Part shown: in pieces, positions 4,742 through 9,963 of the stretch
How the letters are laid out: each line of letters starts with the position of its first letter
How positions within the stretch are numbered: position 1 is the first letter of the stretch
DNA from: an uncultured bacterium
GTDB lineage: Bacteria; Patescibacteriota; Minisyncoccia; Phycocordibacterales; Phycocordibacteraceae
Direction: 5' to 3'
Length of the DNA stretch: 9,963 nucleotides
Assembly (NCBI GenBank): GCA_938008595.1
Contig: CALLKD010000101.1
Coordinates: 1 to 9,963, forward strand
The notes under the pieces: model-generated
What the model was told of the DNA's origin: nothing
The model's input: the letters and a program-made list of their open reading frames with translations, nothing else
The model's database searches: none
Translations under genes and position numbers: made by a program

Positions 4742-7207
4742 CTAGAGCGCTACCATTGATGCAATAGTATCCCCTTCACGCATCTTCATAATACGAACTC
4801 CTTGTGTTGCTCGTGAGAGGCTTGGAATCTCTCCCGTAGATACACGTATTACTTGTCCCTTCTTAGAAATGATCACCACTTCTTCTGCAGCTTCCTCATC
4901 TCCGGTAAGAACCTTTGCACCAATGATTTCTCCGGTCTTTGCCGTTACGTCTGCAGTCTTAATACCAGAGCCACCACGTCCTTGAACCTTGTATTCAGAA
5001 AGAGGAGTCTTCTTTCCATATCCCTTGTCCATCACAATTAGGAGTTCTGGGTTTTTAGCAGCTGCACTCACCACTTCTGCAGAAACAATACGGTCTCCCT
5101 TCTTAAGAGTCATACCGCGTACTCCTGCCGCTGTACGTCCCATGGCACGTGTCTCAGCTTCCTCAAAGCGAATTGATTGCCCGAGTGCCGTTACAATTGA
5201 AATGGAGTCTGACTCACTTGAAAGGTGTGCTGCAACGAGCCGGTCACCATCCTTAAGTGAGATGGCGATGATGCCTGATCTGCGTACATCAGCAAAACTC
5301 TTTGCCTCTACTTTCTTTACTACTCCTTCCTGTGTTACGAAAAATACTGACATAGCATCTCGCTCTGCACCCTTTGGTACCGCAAGTACACTGGTTACCT
5401 TTTCATCTGCCGCAAGTGAAAGGAAGTTCAGAATAGACTTGCCCTTAGTTGCACGCTTTCCTTCTGGAAGCTCATACATTTTAAGTTGGTATGCCTTACC
5501 AAAGTCAGTAAAGAAGAGCAGTTCAGAATGTGCGCTTGCCTTAAGGAAGTGAGTAACCACATCCTCTTCCTTGGTAGACATATCAATCACGCCAACACCA
5601 CCACGCTTTTGGATCTTATACTCATCAGGATTAGTACGCTTTACGTATCCACCCGCAGTTACCACAAGCACGCTCTCTTCATCAGGTACCAAGTCCTCTA
5701 CTGAAATATTCTTTACCCCTCCCTTTATGATCTTTGTGCGACGAGCGTCTGAGTACTTATCAGCCAACTCTGAAAGCTCCTTACGAGCAACGGCAAGAAT
5801 ATTCTTTGCTGATGAAAGAATCTTCTTCAGGTTTGCAATAGTCTTCTGTACTTCAGCAAGTTCATCTTCAATCTTCTTTCGTTCAAGACCTGCAAGTGTC
5901 TGAAGACGCATAGCCAAGATGGCAGCAGTTTGTCGCTCAGAGAATTTAAACTCCTTCTGAAGCGCTAGTGAGGCAGTAGGGACATCCTTAGACTTACGAA
6001 TAATGGCAATAACCTTATCAATGAAATCAAGAGCTTTGGAAAGTCCAAGTAAGATGTGCTCACGCTCTTCTGCCTTACGGAGTTCAAACTCCGTACGTCT
6101 TTTAATAACCTGTACACGGTGCTTTATAAACTCCGAAAGCATTCCTTTCAGTGAGAGAGTCTGTGGAATACCATCAACAAGCGCAAGCATGTTGTAGTGG
6201 AACGTGCTTTCAAGCTCGGTGTATTTGTAAAGATTGTTGAGTACTGCCTGCGGGTGTGCCGTTCCCTTGAGTTCAACCACAATACGCACATCGTTAGTAG
6301 ATTCATCACGAAGGTCTTTAATACCTTCAAGTTTCTTATCGCGCACCAAGTCAGCCATGCGCAAAATAAGATCAGACTTATTAACACGATATGGAATAGA
6401 CGTGATGATGATGTTAGTACCCTTCTTATCTTCAACAATATCTGCCTCTCCACGCACTACCACACCTCCCTTTCCGGTGGTGTACGCATGACGAATATCA
6501 GCCTGATTAAAGGCAATAGCGCCAAGAGGGAAGTCAGGTCCCTTCACAAACTGAAGGAGGTCTTCAGTAGTTGCTTCTGGATTGTCCATCAAGTGCATGG
6601 TGGCGTCAGCAACCTCACGCAAGTTGTGCGGAGGAATGTTGGTTGCCATACCAACTGCAATACCAAGTGCACCATTTAGAAGGAGGTTTGGTGCCGCTGC
6701 AGGAAGCACGGTTGGTTCCTGCTTACTGCCATCAAAGTTTGGAATCCAATTGACGGTTTCCTTCTCAAGATCTCGTAGCATCTCATCTGCAATACGAGAC
6801 ATGCGTGCCTCGGTATATCGGTATGCAGCAGCAGGGTCACCATCAATAGATCCGTAGTTTCCCTGTCCCTGCACCAACATGTAGCGCGTAGAGAAGTCCT
6901 GTGCCAAACGCACCATTGCGTCATATACAGAAGAGTCACCGTGCGGGTGATAACTACCGAGCACCTCTCCCACTACCGTTGCTGATTTTCTGAACTTTGC
7001 AGTCGGTGTAAGTCCTGTCTGGCGCATCGCATAAAGAATTCTGCGGTGTACAGGCTTAAGACCATCACGCACATCAGGTAGTGCACGAGCGGTAATAACC
7101 GTCATTGCGTAGTCAATGTATGACTGTCGCATCTCACTGGTGATGGACTGATCAACTACATTTACATGTGGTGTCACTTCCTCGATAGGTGTTTCTTTTT
7201 TAGCCAT
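4742..7207 (-). CDS. gyrA: DNA gyrase subunit A
   Basis: This 821-residue protein is the breakage-reunion subunit of gyrase, acting with GyrB to introduce negative supercoils using ATP. The N-terminal winged-helix and tower region opens with [31 protein letters not shown] in consecutive blocks (26-56). The quinolone-site helix is [10 protein letters not shown] (87-96), where Ser92 and Asp96 match E. coli Ser83 and Asp87. The catalytic tyrosine is Tyr131 in [11 protein letters not shown] long coiled coil (about 370-490) precedes the C-terminal beta-pinwheel (about 500-821). The GyrA box reads QKRGGVG (533-539), with V where most gyrases have K or R. Length is slightly short of E. coli's 875, as it lacks an acidic tail. 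It is the last gene of an operon with the one-helix protein and the MBL protein. No strong Shine-Dalgarno precedes the ATG. Confidence 0.97.
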   Translation of the reverse strand: MAKKETPIEEVTPHVNVVDQSITSEMRQSYIDYAMTVITARALPDVRDGLKPVHRRILYAMRQTGLTPTAKFRKSATVVGEVLGSYHPHGDSSVYDAMVRLAQDFSTRYMLVQGQGNYGSIDGDPAAAYRYTEARMSRIADEMLRDLEKETVNWIPNFDGSKQEPTVLPAAAPNLLLNGALGIAVGMATNIPPHNLREVADATMHLMDNPEATTEDLLQFVKGPDFPLGAIAFNQADIRHAYTTGKGGVVVRGEADIVEDKKGTNIIITSIPYRVNKSDLILRMADLVRDKKLEGIKDLRDESTNDVRIVVELKGTAHPQAVLNNLYKYTELESTFHYNMLALVDGIPQTLSLKGMLSEFIKHRVQVIKRRTEFELRKAEEREHILLGLSKALDFIDKVIAIIRKSKDVPTASLALQKEFKFSERQTAAILAMRLQTLAGLERKKIEDELAEVQKTIANLKKILSSAKNILAVARKELSELADKYSDARRTKIIKGGVKNISVEDLVPDEESVLVVTAGGYVKRTNPDEYKIQKRGGVGVIDMSTKEEDVVTHFLKASAHSELLFFTDFGKAYQLKMYELPEGKRATKGKSILNFLSLAADEKVTSVLAVPKGAERDAMSVFFVTQEGVVKKVEAKSFADVRRSGIIAISLKDGDRLVAAHLSSESDSISIVTALGQSIRFEEAETRAMGRTAAGVRGMTLKKGDRIVSAEVVSAAAKNPELLIVMDKGYGKKTPLSEYKVQGRGGSGIKTADVTAKTGEIIGAKVLTGDEEAAEEVVIISKKGQVIRVSTGEIPSLSRATQGVRIMKMREGDTIASMVAL

Positions 7208-7241
7208 ACCCGTTTATGAAATCCTACAGGAAAAATTAGTA

Positions 7242-7598
7242 TTAAAAAGTTAGCGTGGTAGCACTTGGCTGTTGAACCTGCTGTGCTCCTGCATCCAAAC
7301 TAGACGTGGTGCCACCATCAATGATGGTAAGTGCGGGTGTTTCTGTTGTAGCCCCACCAATTGTAGCCGCTCCTGCAGCTCCCATAAGCTTGCTTATGCT
7401 TGATCCTGTTTTTGTAATTGAACTTTCAATATCAGGCTTCACTGACGGTGTAGGGCTAAGTGCAAGCGCTCCAGAAGTAGCAAGGGTAATTACCCACACA
7501 ACGGCAACAAGTGCCGTAACCAAGGCAGAAACAGCAAGGGCAATGTTCTTTCGCACGTGAATTGGTTTCTGGCGTAGTGCGTGGAGGTGGTGCTGCAT
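7242..7598 (-). CDS. Small one-helix membrane protein, family not recognised
   Basis: This 118-residue protein has a basic, histidine-rich N-terminus (MQHHLHALRQKPIHVRKN), one strong membrane helix (about 19-47), and an exported tail of about 70 residues. The tail is low in complexity, rich in T, S, G, A and Q, with TETPALTIIDGGTTSS. It is probably an inner-membrane protein with its N-terminus inside and a flexible tail outside. The tail recalls the TTINGGTPA linker of the pilin family protein at 2047-2517, though only in composition. It starts 10 bases after the MBL stop and ends 34 bases before gyrA, so it is co-transcribed. A downstream GTG (HVRKN region) is an alternative start. No Shine-Dalgarno helps decide. 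Confidence 0.75.
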   Translation of the reverse strand: MQHHLHALRQKPIHVRKNIALAVSALVTALVAVVWVITLATSGALALSPTPSVKPDIESSITKTGSSISKLMGAAGAATIGGATTETPALTIIDGGTTSSLDAGAQQVQQPSATTLTF

Positions 7599-7608
7599 AG
7601 TGGTGGTA

Positions 7609-8250
7609 TTACGGTGTAACTACAATAATAGCACCATCTTTTTCAGCTACATCCTTCTTTTTAAGGGTAAGCTTCTCTACACGTTCTTCACTTCCCCCTT
7701 GCTCTTTGATAAAGGTCTCCAGCGCCTTGTCACTTCCCATACCGCTCCAGTGCATTGGGATTATTATCTTAGGCTCAAGGAATGTTGCAAGCTTGCTTGC
7801 TTCTGCGGGAGTAAGTACCCCATCCCCACCAACCGGTACAAACAAGACATCAATCTCTTCAATACCTTCCTTTGCCTCAAGTGGCAGTGTGGTATCTGAA
7901 AGCGCACCAAGGAATACCAAGGTCATACCTTCAAGCTTGACGCTATATACGGTGTTTACCGCATGCACCGTTCCTTTTGCTACTTCGTATTCACTCTTAG
8001 TGAGAAAGCCCTGTACCGTAACACCACTTTTCTCATACTCTCCAGGCCCCGCTATCACAAACGGTTCCTTTCCTCCAAAAGAAACCTCCTCCACACCATT
8101 CATGTCAGGGTGATTGCGTGACACTAGTGCGATGTCTGCACCAAATCGTACTGAGGGAAGACTTGCTTTCTTTGCAATGGGATCAAAGACAAGGGTAAGG
8201 TCACCAAATGTTACCTTGAAGCACTGTCCTCCGTGATGGGTAATTACCAT
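7609..8250 (-). CDS. Metallo-beta-lactamase-fold protein with degenerate metal site
   Basis: This 213-residue protein has the outline of the UPF0173/UlaG-like branch of MBL-fold hydrolases. It has an N-terminal HHGGQCFKV strand, a short FDP turn (22-24), a motif II position at 44-50, GPGEYE (69-73), NTVYSVKLEGMTLVFLGALSD (99-119, quoted as two overlapping strands NTVYSVKLEG and MTLVFLGALSD), VPVGGDGVLTPAEA, and IPMHW near 164-168. The usual HxHxDH reads RNHPDM: H47 and D49 remain, but the first and last histidines are Arg45 and Met50. The usual GDLGH-like segment is GALSD. Several metal ligands are therefore missing, so it may be a non-catalytic or altered relative. It is the first gene of the operon leading to gyrA and probably has a leaderless mRNA. 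Confidence 0.85.
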   Translation of the reverse strand: MVITHHGGQCFKVTFGDLTLVFDPIAKKASLPSVRFGADIALVSRNHPDMNGVEEVSFGGKEPFVIAGPGEYEKSGVTVQGFLTKSEYEVAKGTVHAVNTVYSVKLEGMTLVFLGALSDTTLPLEAKEGIEEIDVLFVPVGGDGVLTPAEASKLATFLEPKIIIPMHWSGMGSDKALETFIKEQGGSEERVEKLTLKKKDVAEKDGAIIVVTP

Positions 8251-8257
8251 AGTGCAT

Positions 8258-8268
8258 ATAATATATCA
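8258..8268 (-). promoter_or_regulatory. Promoter of the MBL-gyrA operon
   Basis: The minus strand has TGATATATTAT. Either TATATT (9 bases before ATG, with TG one base upstream) or TATTAT (7 bases before ATG) can serve as the -10. A partial -35 ending GACA lies 17 bases upstream of TATATT. Both choices put the start of transcription at or within a few bases of the ATG, with no Shine-Dalgarno. It is divergent from the small-RNA promoter at 8293. Confidence 0.55.
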
Positions 8269-8292
8269 CGTGCCCATGACGGTGTCCTGCAC

Positions 8293-8320
8293 TTGCATAA
8301 CCGAAAGTATGTGATATGGT
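8293..8320 (+). promoter_or_regulatory. Promoter of the candidate small RNA
   Basis: TTGCAT (8293-8298), a 16-base spacer, and TATGGT (8315-8320) preceded by TGA make an extended -10 promoter pointing right. Transcription would start near 8326, just ahead of the structured region. Confidence 0.5.
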
Positions 8321-8325
8321 GAAAA

Positions 8326-8466
8326 AGGCTTGCGCGAGCCAGGGTTCGGAGAGATACCACAGAGCAAGACTTACCCCCCTTCGTTCTTTGGATACCCATC
8401 TCTCCGGACCCAAATTGACCTTTTGTTTTTGTTACCCCGCACCATGACCACGGTGTGGGTTTTTTG
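8326..8466 (+). ncRNA. Candidate structured small RNA, about 140 nt, unknown family
   Basis: Between a promoter and a terminator lies a long rod. A 14-pair stem (8342-8355 with 8398-8411, one G-U) is followed by a small internal loop and a second 9-position stem (8357-8365 with 8383-8391, one mismatch and one G-U). The apical loop (8366-8382) contains ACCCCCCUU. A small GGCU/AGCC hairpin may precede the rod. A C-rich loop can pair with Shine-Dalgarno-like G/A-rich sequence, so a trans-acting regulator is one possibility. I checked by eye for features of 6S, SRP, tmRNA and RNase P RNA and saw none convincingly. The 5' end is a guess from the promoter. Confidence 0.5.
8436..8466 (+). terminator. 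Rho-independent terminator of the candidate small RNA
   Basis: CCCGCACC (8436-8443) pairs with GGTGTGGG (8452-8459), one G-T pair, around an eight-base loop, and is followed by six T's. A T-rich stretch at 8421-8430 just after the main rod could give an earlier stop. Confidence 0.8.
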
Positions 8467-8499
8467 TATCAAAGTCTATGCCCAAGTTCCGCGGTACGC

Positions 8500-8527
8500 T
8501 TGACAAAACTGAGTCTGGTGATACTCT
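8500..8527 (+). promoter_or_regulatory. Promoter of short-ORF cassette 1
   Basis: A consensus TTGACA (8500-8505), a 16-base spacer, and TACTCT (8522-8527) preceded by TGA. The context GCTTGACAAAA recurs in the promoter of cassette 2 (8801-8811), as does GTGATA before the -10. The shared context supports a real promoter, not chance. Confidence 0.65.
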
Positions 8528-8569
8528 CCTACCACCATCTCAATTGTGGGGTGGGTCTGGGAGACGATC

Positions 8570-8692
8570 ATGATGAACATGACCAACTTCAGCCCGGGAA
8601 CGTGGTCCCGTTCGCTGAATATTTTTGTCGGTGTTGCTGGCGGTGCCGGCGCAATCAATTCGTCGATGTCGAACACGCTGACGCTGCCGTAG
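8570..8692 (+). CDS. Short peptide gene 1, NFSPG motif (40 residues)
   Basis: A 40-codon ORF opening MMNMTNFSPGTWSRS and continuing with a small-residue hydrophobic stretch (LNIFVGVAGGAGAI, about 16-29) and a polar end. GGGAG (8559-8563) lies 6 bases before the first ATG; the ATG at 8573 is an equally good start. It has its own promoter about 45 bases upstream and a terminator 24 bases after the stop. Its motif NFSPG-T-W-S-R matches NFSPG-S-Y-A-R in the next cassette; three of the five identical NFSPG codons differ only at silent positions, which argues that the peptide is translated and conserved. It is GC-rich relative to neighbouring housekeeping genes. The family is not recognised. It could be a structural or regulatory peptide, a toxin or bacteriocin-like product, or a leader; nothing decides this. 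Confidence 0.6.
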   Translation: MMNMTNFSPGTWSRSLNIFVGVAGGAGAINSSMSNTLTLP

Positions 8693-8715
8693 CTGGCCGG
8701 CGCGGCTTCACCCCG

Positions 8716-8746
8716 AGGGGTCCGTAGAAATGCGGACCCCTTTTTA
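8716..8746 (+). terminator. Rho-independent terminator of cassette 1 (GAAA loop)
   Basis: An eleven-pair stem, AGGGGTCCGTA (8716-8726) with 8731-8741 (one G-T pair), is capped by GAAA and followed by TTTTTATAT. Stem and loop are nearly the same sequence as the terminator of cassette 2. Confidence 0.9.
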
Positions 8747-8760
8747 TATCCACCAATCTA

Positions 8761-8784
8761 TCAAGCAAATGCTTGGTTTTTTAT
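8761..8784 (+). terminator. Second, shorter terminator after cassette 1
   Basis: CAAGC (8762-8766) pairs with GCTTG (8771-8775) around AAAT, with a possible outer T-G pair, and is followed by six T's and ATT. It lies 20 bases after the main terminator and before the next promoter, and probably acts as a backup that insulates cassette 2. Confidence 0.6.
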
Positions 8785-8802
8785 TACCTAGCCCAGGGGG
8801 GC

Positions 8803-8831
8803 TTGACAAAAAATTTGGAGTGTGATAACTT
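8803..8831 (+). promoter_or_regulatory. Promoter of short-ORF cassette 2
   Basis: Consensus TTGACA (8803-8808), a 17-base spacer, and TAACTT (8826-8831) preceded by TGA. It shares GCTTGACAAAA and GTGATA with the cassette 1 promoter. Transcription should start near 8838, leaving a leader of about 30 bases. Confidence 0.75.
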
Positions 8832-8869
8832 ATCAATACCCAATTTTGGGGACATGAAAGGAGAGTGCT

Positions 8870-9022
8870 ATGCCGCACAATTTCAGTCCGGGCAGTTATG
8901 CCCGTCGTGAGAATGGGATCGTTCGCAATCGCAATGCCGCTGCCCAGCCGCGCCGGCCCGGCCATGCCATCGGCGCCGACGCTCCGCACCAGCCCGATTC
9001 GCCGGCCGCCGCCGCGCGGTAA
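8870..9022 (+). CDS. Short peptide gene 2, NFSPG motif (50 residues)
   Basis: A 50-codon ORF opening MPHNFSPGSYARRENG and followed by an Arg-, Ala- and Pro-rich, strongly basic and disordered-looking tail ending SPAAAAR. The Shine-Dalgarno AAAGGAG (8857-8863) is 6 bases before ATG and is the clearest in the window. The only evident similarity to peptide 1 is the N-terminal NFSPG-x-aromatic-x-R block; after that the two differ in charge and hydrophobicity. The third-position GC content is very high, unlike gyrA or rpsA. A UACG-capped hairpin and a GNRA-capped terminator follow. The family is not recognised. A basic RNA- or DNA-binding peptide is conceivable from composition alone. It is a complete transcription unit by itself. 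Confidence 0.62.
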   Translation: MPHNFSPGSYARRENGIVRNRNAAAQPRRPGHAIGADAPHQPDSPAAAAR

Positions 9023-9046
9023 TCGACCAACGGCGATCGTCAACCA

Positions 9047-9062
9047 CCCCTCTACGGAGGGG
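9047..9062 (+). repeat. Small hairpin with UACG tetraloop
   Basis: CCCCTC (9047-9052) and GAGGGG (9057-9062) pair perfectly around TACG, a UNCG-type loop closed by C-G, which is unusually stable in RNA. It sits between the stop of peptide 2 and its terminator and may protect the mRNA 3' end. Confidence 0.6.
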
Positions 9063-9072
9063 CCATAACCCC

Positions 9073-9102
9073 GGGGGTCCGTAGCAATACGGGCCCCTTT
9101 TC
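9073..9102 (+). terminator. Rho-independent terminator of cassette 2 (GCAA loop)
   Basis: GGGGTCCGTA (9074-9083) pairs with 9088-9097 (one G-T pair) around GCAA and is followed by TTTTCTTAT. It matches the cassette 1 terminator in stem sequence, stem length and GNRA loop type. Confidence 0.9.
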
Positions 9103-9117
9103 TTATACTCTGTAGCG

Positions 9118-9126
9118 TGCTATATT
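9118..9126 (+). promoter_or_regulatory. Extended -10 promoter of rpsA
   Basis: TGCTATATT lies about 98 bases before the rpsA ATG, just beyond the cassette 2 terminator. The -35 region falls in that terminator's T-tract and shows no good match. Transcription from here would give a leader of roughly 90 bases. Confidence 0.5.
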
Positions 9127-9154
9127 CTACCCATCGCGTTCGTGCATATTAGAA

Positions 9155-9174
9155 GTGAGCGGGCTAGCCCTTAC
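9155..9174 (+). promoter_or_regulatory. Possible hairpin in the rpsA leader
   Basis: GTGA (9155-9158) pairs with TTAC (9171-9174), and GGG pairs with CCC around CTAG, with a two-base bulge. The core GGGCTAGCCC is also a perfect ten-base palindrome. The rest of the leader (9175-9223) is A/C-rich and lacks a Shine-Dalgarno. S1 controls its own translation in E. coli; a similar role here is only a guess. Confidence 0.3.
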
Positions 9175-9223
9175 GACCGTTGGAAGTAAGTACCCACCAC
9201 ACACAGCACAACGTATTTACTAT

Positions 9224-9963
9224 ATGACTGAAGAAGTTCTCGGCGCTAAGGCTGCCCCAGTTGCAGCACCAGTATTCACACTTGACCCATCAAATCCGAT
9301 GGCAAAGTATGCCGACAAGATTGCTACACCACCTCAGGCTGGTGATGTTGTTGAGGGTACTATCATCGAACTCGTTCGTGGTCGTCTTTTTGTGGACCTT
9401 CCACCTTTTGGAACCGGTATTATTTATGGACGTGAGTATCTAAATGCAGCAGACGTACTACGCAAGGCAAATCCTGGCGATACTATCACTGCAAAGGTGG
9501 TAGATGCTGCTGGACTTGATGGCTACATCGAGCTCTCACTTAAGGAAGCACGTCAGGCTGCTATCTGGGGTGATGCTGAGCGCGCTATCGTTGGACAGAC
9601 AACCTTCAACCTTGTGGTTGAGGAAGCAAACAAGGGAGGACTTATCCTTTCATGGCAGGGTATCCAGGGATTCCTTCCTGCATCTCAGCTTTCAAAGGAT
9701 CACTATCCACGTGTTCCCGAGGGAGATAAGGATAAGATCTTTGGCGAGCTCCAGAAGCTTCAGGGAACTATCCTTCCTGTTCGTATCATCACTGCTGACC
9801 CTAAGGAAGGTAAGCTAATCTTCAGTGAGCGCACTGGAGACGAGGAAACTGAGAAGACAAACCTTGTCGACAAGTATGTTGTCGGTGACACCGTTGACGG
9901 TGAAGTAACTGGCGCAGTTGACTTTGGGGTATTCGTTAAGCTTGAACAAGGTCTTGAAGGTCT
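9224..9963 (+). CDS. rpsA: 30S ribosomal protein S1 (3' end beyond the window)
   Basis: An open frame from ATG 9224 runs off the window and gives 246 residues. After a variable N-terminus (about 1-38) come S1-type OB-fold repeats. The first is GDVVEGTIIELVRGRLFVDL to IELSLKEA (about 40-109). The second, diverged, repeat runs from VGQTTFNLVVEE through GGLILSWQGIQGFLPASQLS to LIFSER (about 123-203). The third begins VGDTVDGEVTGAVDFGVFVKL (220-240, quoted in part as VTGAVDFGVFVKL). GFLPASQ and DFGVFVKL are characteristic S1 motifs. The protein binds mRNA on the small ribosomal subunit and helps initiation. No Shine-Dalgarno precedes the start, as is also known for E. coli rpsA. Codon use is biased towards a few codons, as expected of a highly expressed gene. 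The number of S1 repeats cannot be known from this part. Confidence 0.95.
   Translation, partial: MTEEVLGAKAAPVAAPVFTLDPSNPMAKYADKIATPPQAGDVVEGTIIELVRGRLFVDLPPFGTGIIYGREYLNAADVLRKANPGDTITAKVVDAAGLDGYIELSLKEARQAAIWGDAERAIVGQTTFNLVVEEANKGGLILSWQGIQGFLPASQLSKDHYPRVPEGDKDKIFGELQKLQGTILPVRIITADPKEGKLIFSERTGDEETEKTNLVDKYVVGDTVDGEVTGAVDFGVFVKLEQGLEG

Noticed and set aside
4989..5552. 187-codon plus-strand frame inside gyrA
   Set aside because: It lies entirely opposite conserved GyrA pinwheel sequence and has no start signals. It is a shadow.
8343..8411. GGTTCGGAG resembling a tRNA T-arm (GGTTCGA)
   Set aside because: It is part of a 14-pair stem. No anticodon arm, D-arm or acceptor stem of tRNA size can be formed around it.
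8316..8447. Open frame of 43 codons across the candidate small RNA, starting at an ATG in the -10 element
   Set aside because: It has no Shine-Dalgarno and no protein-like character, and it runs through both arms of the rod. The structure explains the region better.
8476..8727. Overlapping open frames on both strands in the cassette 1 region
   Set aside because: No ribosome-binding site, and they cross the promoter and terminator. The 40-codon frame has the Shine-Dalgarno and the conserved NFSPG motif.
1..9963. CRISPR arrays, insertion sequences, transposases, phage genes
   Set aside because: No regularly spaced repeats, no transposase or integrase motifs and no terminal inverted repeats with target duplications were seen.

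Overview
The window looks like a chromosomal segment of a Patescibacteria (CPR) bacterium, most likely from the Parcubacteria side. This is inferred from content: a run of tiny two-helix pilin-like proteins of the type IV secretion pilin kind, a membrane-anchored solute-binding protein with no transporter genes beside it, a small class I methyltransferase, a metallo-beta-lactamase-fold protein with an altered active site, tightly packed minus-strand genes, and gyrA and rpsA close together. No 16S gene or other decisive marker is present, so the taxonomic call is an inference.

Layout. Positions 1-575 hold the 3' end of a GC-rich plus-strand membrane protein gene and its terminator. Positions 579-4348 are a minus-strand block read right to left: methyltransferase, solute-binding protein, then five small membrane proteins (2047-2517, 1719-2045, 1331-1681, 894-1247, 579-824) that look like diverged pilin paralogues. 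Positions 4365-4739 hold a self-contained GC-rich cassette (promoter, Shine-Dalgarno, 95-codon orphan gene, terminator). Positions 4742-8250 are a minus-strand operon: MBL-fold protein, one-helix membrane protein, gyrA. Positions 8251-9223 contain no long gene but are densely organised: divergent promoters, a candidate structured small RNA, then two consecutive promoter/RBS/short-ORF/terminator cassettes. The window ends inside rpsA (ribosomal protein S1), which runs plus-strand from 9224.

Two patterns stand out. First, five minus-strand genes with room for their own promoter (starts at 824, 1247, 1681, 4348, 8250) have a -10-like hexamer 6-9 bases before the ATG, mostly with an upstream TG, and no Shine-Dalgarno, which points to leaderless mRNAs. 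The GC-rich short genes instead have short leaders with clear Shine-Dalgarno sequences and dedicated terminators.

Second, the two short ORFs before rpsA share an N-terminal motif, NFSPG-[TS]-[WY]-[SA]-R, with synonymous codon differences. They also share similar promoters and near-identical GNRA-capped terminators. This looks like a small family of expressed peptide genes that I do not recognise and is the best candidate here for something undescribed.
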